A DNA stretch of 64,000 nt from Ginsengibacter hankyongi (GTDB taxonomy: Bacteria; Bacteroidota; Bacteroidia; Chitinophagales; Chitinophagaceae). The first letter of the stretch is position 1, and each line of letters begins with the position of its first letter. The stretch lies in assembly GCF_008710285.1 (NCBI RefSeq), contig NZ_VYQF01000005.1:62001-126000 (forward strand), given 5' to 3'. The notes beneath the pieces are model-generated. The model did no database searches, was not told the origin of the DNA, and saw nothing but the letters and a program-made list of their open reading frames with translations. This document shows, in pieces, positions 1-8,294 of this stretch. The position numbers were made by a program, and so were the translations under genes.

Positions 1-366
1 ACCGCTGGGCCGATGGCTGCTGCATTGCAGGCGAATATACCCGGCATTGCAAACACCTGCCGCATAACTGAGGGAGGTACTTCATTTTTATTTACCATGG
101 GCGATAAAGCAGTGAATGCTTCAGGGAAATATGTAGAACCTTCTTTTTTCAGCATGTTTACTTTGCCATTTGCTCAGGGCAATGCAGAAAGCGCTTTTTC
201 ACAGTTACATTCTATCGTACTCACACAAAAAACGACAACTAAATTTTTTGGTGATGAAAAGGAGAATTATGTTTCTAACAAGATTGAACAAAATGCTGAA
301 TGCATGCAACGCGCTATGCCATTAAAATCAGGACGAAGTGATGAGAAATTTTGTAATGTAGGTTGA
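1..366 (+). pseudogene. 3'-truncated ABC transporter permease remnant (MacB-like periplasmic domain)
   Basis: The frame is open from the window edge, so the gene begins upstream. Residues such as GGTSFLFTMGDKAVN, YVEPSFFSMFTLPFAQG and SIVLTQKTTTKFFGDE match the periplasmic core domain of FtsX/MacB-type permeases common in Bacteroidota (family knowledge, recalled pattern). After the FFGDE motif the expected continuation (a glycine-rich strand, then three more membrane helices) is missing. About 30 unrelated residues follow, then a stop. A full permease has roughly 780 to 800 residues, so this is a broken copy or a recombination junction. Without the upstream sequence I cannot say whether the N-terminal half is intact. 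Confidence 0.6.
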
Positions 367-713
367 CGGAAGGTTTATCATAATGCAAAAAATGGTAGAG
401 AGTTAAATGTTCGTGGACTTTCATGTTTTTTGAGACGGATCATTACGTTTGTTAAACAAAAGTAATTTTGATTAATTCGTTAGGATACGCAACATTAACT
501 TCAAAAAAAATCCTGGATTTATCCATTAACGGATTAACGATTGAGAAGTTTTTCTTTGAGCAATAAAAATCTTTCTAATTACAGTCAATCCTATAATTTT
601 TTTAGTAAGAACAGATAATCCATTGCGTTGATAAAAATATTTCACCGTTTGAACTTGAATCCTTTCCGGCAACCTTTAGGCCAGAACTCCCGATTTACTT
701 CTGAAACACTTGT
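367..713. other. Intergenic stretch without a recognisable gene
   Basis: About 350 bases between the permease remnant and the OB-fold protein gene. I see no convincing reading frame, tRNA or strong hairpin. It probably holds decayed remains of the upstream gene plus the promoter of the downstream operon, but no clear -33/-7 pair stands out. Confidence 0.5.
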
Positions 714-1151
714 ATGCGAAAGAAAGGCAGAACTATTCTCTTTATTCTCATTGCATTTGCATTATTCGCTTTTGTGATTGGCTTCCTGCTATGGAATAAA
801 CCCCACGTCAATGTAAAGGATGCTGACGCAGTTACGACCGACGCCATTGCATTGTACAGTAGTTTCATGAGTGATTCCGCAAAAGCTAAATCTGCTTTCC
901 TGGATAAGGTTGTCGAGGTCTCAGGAGTAGTGCAGGAAGTTTCGATGAACCAACAGCGGCAACAAGTAGTTCTTTTGAAAACATCGGTGCCAGGCGCTTC
1001 AGTGAATTGTACTATGGAACAAAACCGCAATAAAATAAAACCAGGCGATAGGGTTGTTATCAAAGGTATCTGCAGTGGCTACATCGGCGGAGACAGGGAA
1101 ATGGGCATACCTGGAGATGTTTTCTTAATACGATGCTATCCGTCAATATAA
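714..1151 (+). CDS. Membrane-anchored OB-fold (tRNA_anti-like) protein
   Basis: The 145-residue protein has one N-terminal membrane segment (about residues 7-27), then a domain with VVEVSGVVQEV, VVLLKT and KPGDRVVIKGICSGY. That order fits the OB-fold putative lipoprotein family found in Bacteroidota (tRNA_anti-like). The binding partner is unknown. It starts an operon: the YceI-family gene follows after 4 bases and the barrel gene shortly after. This trio recurs in Bacteroidota, often near cytochrome c genes (recalled association). A role in envelope or respiratory function is inference only. The ATG is followed by a basic MRKKGR stretch, consistent with a membrane anchor. Confidence 0.7.
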   Translation: MRKKGRTILFILIAFALFAFVIGFLLWNKPHVNVKDADAVTTDAIALYSSFMSDSAKAKSAFLDKVVEVSGVVQEVSMNQQRQQVVLLKTSVPGASVNCTMEQNRNKIKPGDRVVIKGICSGYIGGDREMGIPGDVFLIRCYPSI

Positions 1152-1155
1152 AAAT

Positions 1156-1713
1156 ATGAAAAGAGGAATTATTATTTTATTGTTTATAATATTTTGTTGT
1201 AGCTATTGCAACTCTTATGGCCAGCTATACTTTACCAAAAATGGGAGAATATCCTTCTTCTCAAAAACCGGTCTTGAAAATATTTCTGCGGATAATAACC
1301 AGGTGTTGAGTGTTGTTAATATGGAAACGGGCGCTCTTCAATTTTCATTGCTTAATAATGCCTTTTTCTTTCCAAAAGCGAAAATGCAGGAGGATTTTAA
1401 TGAAAATTATATGGAGAGCGACAAATATCCAAAATCAACCTTTAAAGGAATTATCACTGACATTGGCACCATCAATTTAAACAACGACGGAAATTATCAT
1501 GTGCATGTTAAGGGCGATTTAACGATACATGGTGTAACAAAAAATATCACCACCACCGGAGATCTAATTATAAAAAACGGAAATATTTCCGCAACTGCAT
1601 CCTTCAAAGTACTGTTGACGGATTATAACATAAAAATACCCACAATAGTAACGGATAAAATTGCCAAAGACATAACGGTTACCGTTAGCTGTAATTACGA
1701 AAAAAAATTATAA
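1156..1713 (+). CDS. YceI-family periplasmic lipid-binding-like protein
   Basis: 185 residues with a signal peptide (hydrophobic about residues 4-22, cleavage near SYGQ). The mature part carries YceI features: the opening strand LYFTKNGRISFFSKT, then NYMESDKYPKSTFKG around residues 85-100, VKGDLTIHGVTKNI, and a final strand ending in VTVSCNYEK. YceI proteins form a lipocalin-like barrel that binds long isoprenoids such as polyprenyl or quinone precursors in the periplasm (family knowledge). The actual ligand is not visible. It lies between the OB-fold and DUF5777 genes with short gaps, so the three are likely co-transcribed. Confidence 0.85.
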   Translation: MKRGIIILLFIIFCCSYCNSYGQLYFTKNGRISFFSKTGLENISADNNQVLSVVNMETGALQFSLLNNAFFFPKAKMQEDFNENYMESDKYPKSTFKGIITDIGTINLNNDGNYHVHVKGDLTIHGVTKNITTTGDLIIKNGNISATASFKVLLTDYNIKIPTIVTDKIAKDITVTVSCNYEKKL

Positions 1714-1725
1714 AAATAACCAGGT

Positions 1726-2670
1726 ATGAGTTTAATAAAATTTTTATTGCTGACAACCGCACTGTTGAACATATATAACAAGACCGGTGCACAGGATACA
1801 ACTAGGATCGCCGGGAGTGACGCCACCCTTATGAGCCAATTGGAAACACAGGAAGCAAAGAATGAAACTAATTATGCTGCAGCTACCTTTAAATATACGC
1901 ACGTTATTGACGGCCAATCGGTGGAGAATCTTCCTGCACGAGTTTTAGATGTAAGGATACTTCACCGCTTCGGGCCGCTTAGTAGTGGTCTTTATAACTT
2001 CTTTGGATTGGATTATTCGCCCTTCAATGTTAAGATTGGTTTCGAGTATGGCATTACCAATAATTTTATGATTGGTGTTGCACATAGCGGGTATAATAAA
2101 ACTTATGACGCCTTTTTTAAACTCAGGTTATTGCGGCAATCAACAGGAGCGATAAAATCACCGGTAACTGTTTCTTTTGCTTCCACAGTTGCTATCAGTA
2201 CACTGAAGCCTTCACAAATTGATCCGGCTGTGAAGCCCGATCCTACTACAAAAATTGACAGGGCATCTTATGTATTGCAACTACTGGCTGCCAGGAAATT
2301 TTCTGAAGGATTTGCTCTGCAGCTAATGCCAACGTTCGTTCATGCAGATAATATTTCGTTCCTTCATAACAAGCACGACATATTCGCCATAGGCATTGCA
2401 GGTCGTCAAAAACTTTCTAAAAGGATAAACTTTAATGCTGAATATTATTACCAGCTACCCGATATGAAAGCACCCGGGGCACACAACGTTTTATCTTTTG
2501 GAATAAACATTGGCACAGGAGGCCATGTGTTTGAATTACTTTTTTCCAATTCGTTTGGACTAACGGAAAAACAATTCATAACAGAAACCCCTGGCAGATG
2601 GGATAATGCCGACGCTTTGTTTGGATTTAACATTTCAAGAGTATTTCAGTTGGGGAAAAAACATAAATAG
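1726..2670 (+). CDS. DUF5777-type outer-membrane beta-barrel protein
   Basis: 314 residues with an N-terminal signal peptide (cleavage near TGAQ). Alternating hydrophobic strands such as FNVKIGFEYGITNNFMIGV, FALQLMPTFVHADN and INFNAEYYYQLP are typical of a small outer-membrane barrel, and the FTHVIDG-like opening and the ending resemble the DUF5777 family of Bacteroidota. Function is unknown. It is last in the OB-fold/YceI/DUF5777 operon, 12 bases after the YceI gene. A role in transport or as partner of a periplasmic electron or lipid carrier is only a guess from context. Confidence 0.7.
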   Translation: MSLIKFLLLTTALLNIYNKTGAQDTTRIAGSDATLMSQLETQEAKNETNYAAATFKYTHVIDGQSVENLPARVLDVRILHRFGPLSSGLYNFFGLDYSPFNVKIGFEYGITNNFMIGVAHSGYNKTYDAFFKLRLLRQSTGAIKSPVTVSFASTVAISTLKPSQIDPAVKPDPTTKIDRASYVLQLLAARKFSEGFALQLMPTFVHADNISFLHNKHDIFAIGIAGRQKLSKRINFNAEYYYQLPDMKAPGAHNVLSFGINIGTGGHVFELLFSNSFGLTEKQFITETPGRWDNADALFGFNISRVFQLGKKHK

Positions 2671-2673
2671 CTA

Positions 2674-2925
2674 TTGAGAAATATTATAAAAAATATTTTT
2701 AGGATACTCATTACAGATGAAAAGAAAAATTTCAGAAAGCTAATTGTATCAGACGTAGTGATTAGCATTCTTGATATTTCTTTCCTGGCTATACTTTCTG
2801 GTTATTTAAAGTTGCATACATTCTTTTTGATTTTGTTGATAAAAAGAATAGAGATCCGTTATAATGTAGCTGTGCACCCCCGATACTTTGTCATAAGTAT
2901 TTCTTATTTTTTAAATGAAATTTAA
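2674..2925 (+). pseudogene. Possible N-terminal fragment of an ABC transporter
   Basis: An 83-codon frame opening with TTG directly after the barrel gene stop. DEKKNFRKLIVSDVVISIL followed by a hydrophobic run resembles the start of ABC transporter ATP-binding/permease proteins of Chitinophagaceae (recalled pattern, not tested). The rest of such a protein, about 500 residues with Walker motifs, is absent. It may equally be a chance open frame with hydrophobic composition. Confidence 0.3.
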
Positions 2926-3049
2926 ATTAACAATAATATTATATTCAAATTTTAATATGAGGATTAAAAAGCATCCTAAGTTTAATTATTTTTTACCAGG
3001 CGTCCTTATTTATTACAAAATTCTGCATACTTTTTGATAGATAGAATAT

Positions 3050-3427
3050 ATGCCCCGCATTTACGTAATTGATGATGATATGGACCTGCTTAAAGTGGTA
3101 AAATCACTTTTATTAAAAAGGGGATTCGACGTATCTATCTTTTCAGATTGGGAAGCTGCAAATTGTTCAATGAAGGTTTATGAGCCACAATTAATTTTAT
3201 TGGACGTTTTTCTGTCAGGAATTGATGGGCTCGATGTATGTCAGCGACTAAAAGCTTCGCCTTATACTAAACACATCCCAATCCTTCTCTTTTCTGCTTT
3301 TCCGCGTATAGCTGAAAGCGCCATTCATGATTATGGCGCTGATGATTTTATTGCAAAACCTTTCGAAGTTGGCGATCTAATACAGAAGGTTCACTCAGTA
3401 TTATCAATGAAAGGCGTATCTGCCTGA
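3050..3427 (+). CDS. Stand-alone response regulator receiver protein
   Basis: 125 residues forming only a CheY-like receiver domain. The acidic pocket is IDDD at residues 7-10, the phosphoacceptor is Asp52 in ILLDVF, Ser82 is the conserved Ser/Thr, and Lys103 lies in the AKPF motif. There is no output domain and no histidine kinase next door, so it is an orphan whose partner must be encoded elsewhere. Such single-domain regulators act by phosphorylation-dependent protein binding or as phosphate sinks (family knowledge). Confidence 0.92.
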   Translation: MPRIYVIDDDMDLLKVVKSLLLKRGFDVSIFSDWEAANCSMKVYEPQLILLDVFLSGIDGLDVCQRLKASPYTKHIPILLFSAFPRIAESAIHDYGADDFIAKPFEVGDLIQKVHSVLSMKGVSA

Positions 3428-3430
3428 ATT

Positions 3431-3691
3431 TTAAGAAATCTTAGATTTTAAGAAACTTTCAATAGTGCTGCAAGGTACCAGGAACGGCTTATCAGTTATC
3501 AGTAGATTTAGCGTTTGTGCGGAAACGTTATAATTGCCTCTTATTACATTACCAAAAACTGACACTTGAAAACTCCCTGAATTGACATCGCCGCTGAAAT
3601 CCCCGTTTTGACTTTCGACTGCGGCCTTTGCTTTTGCCAAAACAGTTTCGGCCGGACCTGAAAATGGTATAGAAAAGTTACATGTTGACAT
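3431..3691 (-). CDS. Small conserved hypothetical protein
   Basis: 86 residues, no signal peptide or membrane segment. The pattern FSIPFSGPAETVLAKAKAAV, GDFSGDVNSGSFQV, GNYNV and ITDKPFLVPCSTIESFLK looks like a compact alpha/beta domain of a type I recall in many Bacteroidota, with no known function. It ends 3 bases from the convergent response regulator gene. A TAAATTTG box (reverse complement at 3696-3703) lies exactly 4 bases before the ATG, which raises the possibility of a leaderless transcript. Confidence 0.65.
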   Translation of the reverse strand: MSTCNFSIPFSGPAETVLAKAKAAVESQNGDFSGDVNSGSFQVSVFGNVIRGNYNVSAQTLNLLITDKPFLVPCSTIESFLKSKIS

Positions 3692-3824
3692 TGCACAAAT
3701 TTATCGCTTTCATAATAAAAATAACTAAGGCTCTTTATTTCACCTTTGTAGAATTTAATTTCCAACATTATAATTTCGAGAAGGCATCTAAAAAATGGAA
3801 AGTATTTTGCGTCTCCGGTATAAA

Positions 3825-4298
3825 TTAATAAAGAGTTTTATCCTTTTTTTTAAACCAGTGCTCAAAAATTTTGCCGGCATCTGTCCTGCATAAGTTGGTA
3901 AGCGGAATTTTTCTATTATCCGGTTCTATGTTCATTTCATCATATATCATCGAATCATCAAACCCAATTGCTGCTGCATCGTTCCTGGTGTTTGCATAAT
4001 ACACAATTTTAGGCCGTGCCCAATAAATAGCTCCAAGGCACATGGGGCAAGGCTCACAGGACGTATATACTTCGCAGTCGTCCAGTTGAAAGGTCCCGAG
4101 GTTCTTGCAGGCATCTCTAATAGCGACAACCTCTGCATGCGAAGTGGGATCGTTGTCGAAGAGCACTCTATTATTTCCGCGGCCTACAATTTTGTTGTCT
4201 TTTACAATAACGCAACCGAAAGGGCCGCCTTCATTATTTTCAATTGCTTTTTTTGAAAGCGCTATTGCTTCCATCATAAATTGTTCTTCTCTTGTCAT
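3825..4298 (-). CDS. guaD: Guanine deaminase (cytidine deaminase-like fold)
   Basis: 157 residues, the length of Bacillus-type guanine deaminase. It hydrolyses guanine to xanthine and ammonia in purine salvage. Zinc-site residues are visible: His54 and the catalytic Glu56 in SHAEV, and Cys84 and Cys87 in PCPMC. GGPFGCVIVKDNKIV and AIYWARPKIVYYA are typical, and the C-terminal GFDDSMIYDE segment favours guanine deaminase over the tRNA adenosine deaminase TadA. It is monocistronic, divergent from the methyltransferase gene. Substrate assignment is by family resemblance; a broader nucleoside deaminase activity is possible. Confidence 0.85.
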   Translation of the reverse strand: MTREEQFMMEAIALSKKAIENNEGGPFGCVIVKDNKIVGRGNNRVLFDNDPTSHAEVVAIRDACKNLGTFQLDDCEVYTSCEPCPMCLGAIYWARPKIVYYANTRNDAAAIGFDDSMIYDEMNIEPDNRKIPLTNLCRTDAGKIFEHWFKKKDKTLY

Positions 4299-4382
4299 AC
4301 GCTTTTCTTCTGTTATAAAGTTAATTCCGTTTCATGAGTTATTTAACTTTATCAGTTCGCTTTATAAATCATATTTGTAATT

Positions 4383-5132
4383 ATGAAAGATAATTTCTCA
4401 AAACAATCTGATTTATATTCCAGGTTTCGCCCGGGCTATCCAAATCAATTGTTTGATTTTCTTATTCCATTACTTCCCGACAAAAAATATGCATGGGACT
4501 GTGCAACCGGTAACGGCCAGGTTGCAACGAAACTTTGCAAATATTTTAAAGAAGTATATGCAACCGATTTAAGCGCTGCACAAATTAATAATGCAGAAAA
4601 GAAGCAAAATATTTTTTATAGTGTTGAAAGCGCAGAAGAGACCTTGTTGCCTGATAATAAGTTTGATTTAATAACTGTTGCACAGGCAATTCATTGGTTT
4701 GATTTTAAAAGTTTTTACAAACAGGTAGACAGAACTTTAAAGCCCGGTGGTGTTATAGCTATAATAGGTTACGATGTGTGTAGCATAAATAAAGAGATTA
4801 ATTTTTTAATTAATGATTTCTATAGCAAAACCATAGGCCCTTACTGGGATAAAGAAAGAAAATACGTTGAGGAGCATTACACAACGATTCCTTTCCCTTT
4901 TAAAGAAATAAAAACGCCCCGCTTTTCTATCAGTTATAAATGGGAGTTGGAGGAGCTAATTGGTTATTTAAATACATGGTCCGCGGTACAGCATTACACC
5001 AGGAAAAATAATGAAAACCCTGTTACAAAAATTTCAGAGCAATTAAAAGAGGTTTGGGGAAGTGTTGTAAAAAGAAAAGTTACATTTCCCGTCTTTATGC
5101 GAACGGGCATAAAACAAAATATTACATTTTAG
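4383..5132 (+). CDS. Class I SAM-dependent methyltransferase
   Basis: 249 residues with a Rossmann methyltransferase core. The SAM loop is WDCATGNGQVA at about residues 38-48, motif II is VYATDLS, and FDLITVAQAIHWFD and LKPGGVIAIIGY complete the fold. The AQAIHWFD motif is typical of the Methyltransf_11 group that includes trans-aconitate and Crg1-like enzymes (family knowledge). The substrate cannot be told. It converges on the ATP-grasp/SET fusion gene and overlaps it by 11 bases, so it is not in that operon. A near -7 box, CATATTTG, sits 5 bases before the ATG. Confidence 0.85.
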   Translation: MKDNFSKQSDLYSRFRPGYPNQLFDFLIPLLPDKKYAWDCATGNGQVATKLCKYFKEVYATDLSAAQINNAEKKQNIFYSVESAEETLLPDNKFDLITVAQAIHWFDFKSFYKQVDRTLKPGGVIAIIGYDVCSINKEINFLINDFYSKTIGPYWDKERKYVEEHYTTIPFPFKEIKTPRFSISYKWELEELIGYLNTWSAVQHYTRKNNENPVTKISEQLKEVWGSVVKRKVTFPVFMRTGIKQNITF

Positions 5133-6549
5133 TTTTTTCACGAAACGTTATTGAGTTTTCGTCAATACCCTGGACTACCTTTTTGCAATTTTCCGCTCCG
5201 CAATTACAGATAAAGCTTTCCATTTCATTATTAAGGAAGGTTGTATAATCGAGGGTTAATTCTTCGCCCGCAGCGATAGGTTTTATCGCCGTTACATTTA
5301 AACCTGAATAGACGGTATTGGGATTGCATGAATGATTTTGAGGTGACCATTCTGCAGGTGAATTGTCCCATAAAATATATACTTCGCTGCTAACCGGCCA
5401 TGCATATCGTCTAAAATTTTCCCGCTCATCAATGTTCCAGTTTTGTTCAACAAATTTTTTTGTTACAAGGCGGTGAGGCTTTTCTTCGCTGGCAAAAATA
5501 ATTTCTCCGGGGGCTAAGTCTTTGGCTGCATAAATTCCATAGCCGGATATAGCGTTGCATTTCACAAAATATTTCTTTTGCTTTTCTGCATGCCGGTAAA
5601 TTCCTTCTTTAATAATCTTTTGTAGGAAACCTTCTTTGCCGGCCGGGTCGTTCATTAATATATAATCGGCAGAACCTTCATAACCTTTGTCGTAAAAAAC
5701 GGAGCAGGTAAAATTAATTTCAAGAAAAAATATCTCTCCTTGATCATTTACTCTAAAATCCATCCGGGCATAACCCACACCATTAAACGCTTTAAATATT
5801 TTTGCGGCGCTTTCTTTTAGCTGACTGGCAAGTTCTGGTTCTTTACAAGGAATATTACACTCTTCGTGCAGTTCAGAAGTTTTAAGTGAATATGTTTTAA
5901 ATTTTTTTCCTTCGGGAAAAACAAACTCAAGCGGATTATAAACTGTACAATTATTTTTATCTCCTGCTTCTGCAACAACCAAAACTGTAAACTCCCGCCC
6001 CGGAATATATTCTTCCACTAAAAGTTCCTGGTAATCTTCTAAAAGCTCATCAATTTTTTTCTTTAAATTCTTTTCATTCTTCACAAGAGAGTCCGCATTT
6101 ATACCAAGACTGTCGCCTGCTTTGGCTGGTTTTATAAACAGGGGAAATTTTAATTTAGCAATCACCTCACTTATCTGATCAACGTGTTTTACTAATATAT
6201 AAGCCGGGGTTTTTACACCGCATGTATAAGCAACATATTTCATTAATTCCTTCGGCGGGTCATATAATAAGGGTGTCGGGCCGGTGTAAGGAAGATTAAG
6301 CATTTCAAAAGAATGAATAACATCAATTGAAGGAACTGACCATTCAAGGTATCCTTCGCACAGATTTACGAAAATGTCATAATTTTTCTTTCTGAGTTCC
6401 TTCAGTCTTTTATAAGTAGAAAGTTTATTTAGAAAAACATGATCAACTATATCGCCGGGAAGTAATGAAGATAAGTTTCTTGGCGGATCGTAATATTTAT
6501 AATCAACATTAGTTGTGGAATAATCAGGTTGCAACACACAAATTTTCAT
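5122..6549 (-). CDS. ATP-grasp ligase fused to a SET-domain methyltransferase
   Basis: A 475-residue two-domain protein. Residues about 1-318 form a D-Ala-D-Ala-ligase-like ATP-grasp domain: Lys140 in LFIKPAKAGDSLG, EEYIPGREFTVL at 179-190, Asp264 in ARMDF, and Glu277 and Asn279 in FFLEINF as metal ligands. Residues about 328-460 form a SET domain: SGYGIYAAKDLAPGEII, NHSCNPN at 405-411, catalytic Tyr435 in LDYTT, and a post-SET zinc cluster CNCGAENC at 448-455. ATP-grasp enzymes form amide bonds through acyl phosphates, and SET enzymes methylate lysine with SAM. Having both in one chain suggests ligation and N-methylation in one pathway. It is the last gene of the minus-strand cassette, 88 bases after the free ATP-grasp gene. 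Substrate unknown. Confidence 0.88.
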   Translation of the reverse strand: MKICVLQPDYSTTNVDYKYYDPPRNLSSLLPGDIVDHVFLNKLSTYKRLKELRKKNYDIFVNLCEGYLEWSVPSIDVIHSFEMLNLPYTGPTPLLYDPPKELMKYVAYTCGVKTPAYILVKHVDQISEVIAKLKFPLFIKPAKAGDSLGINADSLVKNEKNLKKKIDELLEDYQELLVEEYIPGREFTVLVVAEAGDKNNCTVYNPLEFVFPEGKKFKTYSLKTSELHEECNIPCKEPELASQLKESAAKIFKAFNGVGYARMDFRVNDQGEIFFLEINFTCSVFYDKGYEGSADYILMNDPAGKEGFLQKIIKEGIYRHAEKQKKYFVKCNAISGYGIYAAKDLAPGEIIFASEEKPHRLVTKKFVEQNWNIDERENFRRYAWPVSSEVYILWDNSPAEWSPQNHSCNPNTVYSGLNVTAIKPIAAGEELTLDYTTFLNNEMESFICNCGAENCKKVVQGIDENSITFREKTKM

Positions 6550-6637
6550 TGTATAAAATTTATTTTTTTATTACACTAATTCGTTAGTCAAATTCGTGCC
6601 ATCCTGTTTAGGGTGAATATAATTTAATTGCTATTGA

Positions 6638-7759
6638 TTAAATAAGTTCGAGTTGTTTTGCTTTTTTTTGCTTTCCTATATGTTTATGAGTTAAAGCATT
6701 TCTTATGATAGTAGCAATCAATGAGCCAAATGAATTGCCCGAGAGCCGAAGTATGGCACCGATGGAAGTAAAATTTTCGTCATCAGATAAACCGCATTGT
6801 GCGTTTACCTCAAGCACATACATTTTGCCGGTGTTTTTATCCATTCTTATATCGATGCGGCCATAGCCTTTTCCTCTTACAGCTTTATAAGAGTCAAAAC
6901 TTATTTTGCAAATATTTTTTATAAATGATGGATCGGGCGTGCGGTAATTATAAAAATCTTCATTGTTATTTACCGGCATTTCTTCTTCGTACATTTCCCA
7001 AAGCCTGTCGAACGATAAAAATTTTTCATGAGGCGGCAGCGAACTATTAAAAGCCCGTTCTACCGGCATATAAATTTTACATTCCCTTGCATTCGCGCTA
7101 TTGCCTACAATAAGTGTTGTAAACTCCGGGCCATCGATAAATTTTTCTGCAAATACACCACCATCAACAAGGTTCCATCCGTGATATCCTTTTAGCAGTT
7201 TATCATATTGGAGTAATAATTCTTTTGAATTTTTTACTACTGAATGAATACCTACACCAAGGCTTCCGCCTGAGATAGCAGGTTTTACAATAACAGGATT
7301 ACCCAGATTTTTGAAAATTGATTTTGCATCTCCAGGATCATCGGTAATAATTTGCCAGGGTGGAGTAGCAACATTTCGCGCTTCAAAAACCTGCTTCATT
7401 ATTATTTTGGAAGTGGTGGTGCGATAAAAATATTCATCAGATCCGGTAAAGCATAAGCCGCTTTTTTTAAGATACCTTATAATGTTTACACCGGGAGCAT
7501 TATTAATTTCATCGCCATCGCAAAGATTGATTATGACTGTGTTTTCGGGCTGTGAACCTGCAATGATTGAATCTATAACAGGTTTATAATTTTCATTGGT
7601 TACCTGCTGCCATTTCCATTTCAGGTTTAGTTCTTTAAAAGCGACGGTAAATTCTTCTATGCTTTGAGTGTAGTCGTAATAGTAGTCAAGATTAACATCA
7701 TTTGTTTCAACAAAGGGAGCTAAAACCCATACAAAAAGTTCTTTATGAAATGGAAGCAT
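6638..7759 (-). CDS. D-Ala-D-Ala-ligase-like ATP-grasp protein
   Basis: 373 residues of ATP-grasp type. Visible motifs are VIVKPAISGGSLGVGIHS (ATP-binding Lys and glycine loop), FAEKFIDGPEFTTLIVG, GYGRIDIRMD, and MYVLEVNAQCGL with the Glu and Asn metal ligands. It resembles Ddl but is longer, and the N-terminal region is unlike true Ddl, so cell-wall D-Ala-D-Ala synthesis is unlikely. It sits 25 bases after the SET gene and 88 before the ATP-grasp/SET fusion, so the three are probably one operon. It could join an amino acid or peptide to a product that the SET domains methylate, which is inference. Confidence 0.85.
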   Translation of the reverse strand: MLPFHKELFVWVLAPFVETNDVNLDYYYDYTQSIEEFTVAFKELNLKWKWQQVTNENYKPVIDSIIAGSQPENTVIINLCDGDEINNAPGVNIIRYLKKSGLCFTGSDEYFYRTTTSKIIMKQVFEARNVATPPWQIITDDPGDAKSIFKNLGNPVIVKPAISGGSLGVGIHSVVKNSKELLLQYDKLLKGYHGWNLVDGGVFAEKFIDGPEFTTLIVGNSANARECKIYMPVERAFNSSLPPHEKFLSFDRLWEMYEEEMPVNNNEDFYNYRTPDPSFIKNICKISFDSYKAVRGKGYGRIDIRMDKNTGKMYVLEVNAQCGLSDDENFTSIGAILRLSGNSFGSLIATIIRNALTHKHIGKQKKAKQLELI

Positions 7760-7784
7760 AATTTTTTTAAGATCATTTACATGA

Positions 7785-8294
7785 TCAAACTTTTTGCAGG
7801 TGAGGTATGTTTAATTTTTGCATGATGAAATCAGTAAACTTATAATGAAGAATGACTTCCTGTGATAAAAATGAAGCACCTTGTATTTTATGAAGACAAT
7901 TATTTGCGCCGCAAAAACAATTAAATGGCGATGCCATTGCAAATTCTGTTGAAGGATAAAAAAATGTTAGCTCATCTCCGGGCAAAATATCTTTCAAGCA
8001 ACTTAATTCCATTCTTGTTGTATCAAAAAAAACATTGGGGTTGCAACTGTGATTAATGTATTGCAAAAATTCTGGATCAAGGATGATGTGGGTATCATCG
8101 TTAACCTGGACTGTATATTTATTAGGAGTGGCAAGGGTTTCAGCCGCATCGAACTTTGAAAAAATGTTGCCTGCATTGTACGATACCGTTGCATGTAAAG
8201 ATTTTTCTCCGGTTATGTTATTTTGGTATAGAGTAGCAAAACCATAATGAGATATTTTGGTAAGGTTGGGTAGGGAGTAAGCAGAATATGTCAT
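7785..8294 (-). CDS. SET-domain protein (putative protein lysine methyltransferase)
   Basis: 169 residues, essentially only a SET domain. NHSCNPN lies at residues 81-87, LPGDELTFFYPSTEF supplies the catalytic tyrosine (Tyr113), and the post-SET zinc ligands are Cys126, Cys128 and Cys133 with Cys84. SET enzymes transfer methyl groups from SAM to lysine side chains. Bacterial SET proteins are uncommon and their targets largely unknown. It is first in a three-gene minus-strand operon with two ATP-grasp proteins, the last of which carries its own SET domain, so the two may act on the same substrate or as a pair. Confidence 0.85.
   Translation of the reverse strand: MTYSAYSLPNLTKISHYGFATLYQNNITGEKSLHATVSYNAGNIFSKFDAAETLATPNKYTVQVNDDTHIILDPEFLQYINHSCNPNVFFDTTRMELSCLKDILPGDELTFFYPSTEFAMASPFNCFCGANNCLHKIQGASFLSQEVILHYKFTDFIMQKLNIPHLQKV

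Noticed and set aside
695-1063. Long open frame on the minus strand opposite the OB-fold protein gene
   Set aside because: The plus-strand protein has a clear family pattern and membrane anchor; the antisense frame has no motif and odd composition.
6638-7759. True D-alanine-D-alanine ligase for cell-wall synthesis
   Set aside because: The protein is longer than Ddl, its N-terminal part differs, and it sits in an operon with SET proteins rather than mur genes.
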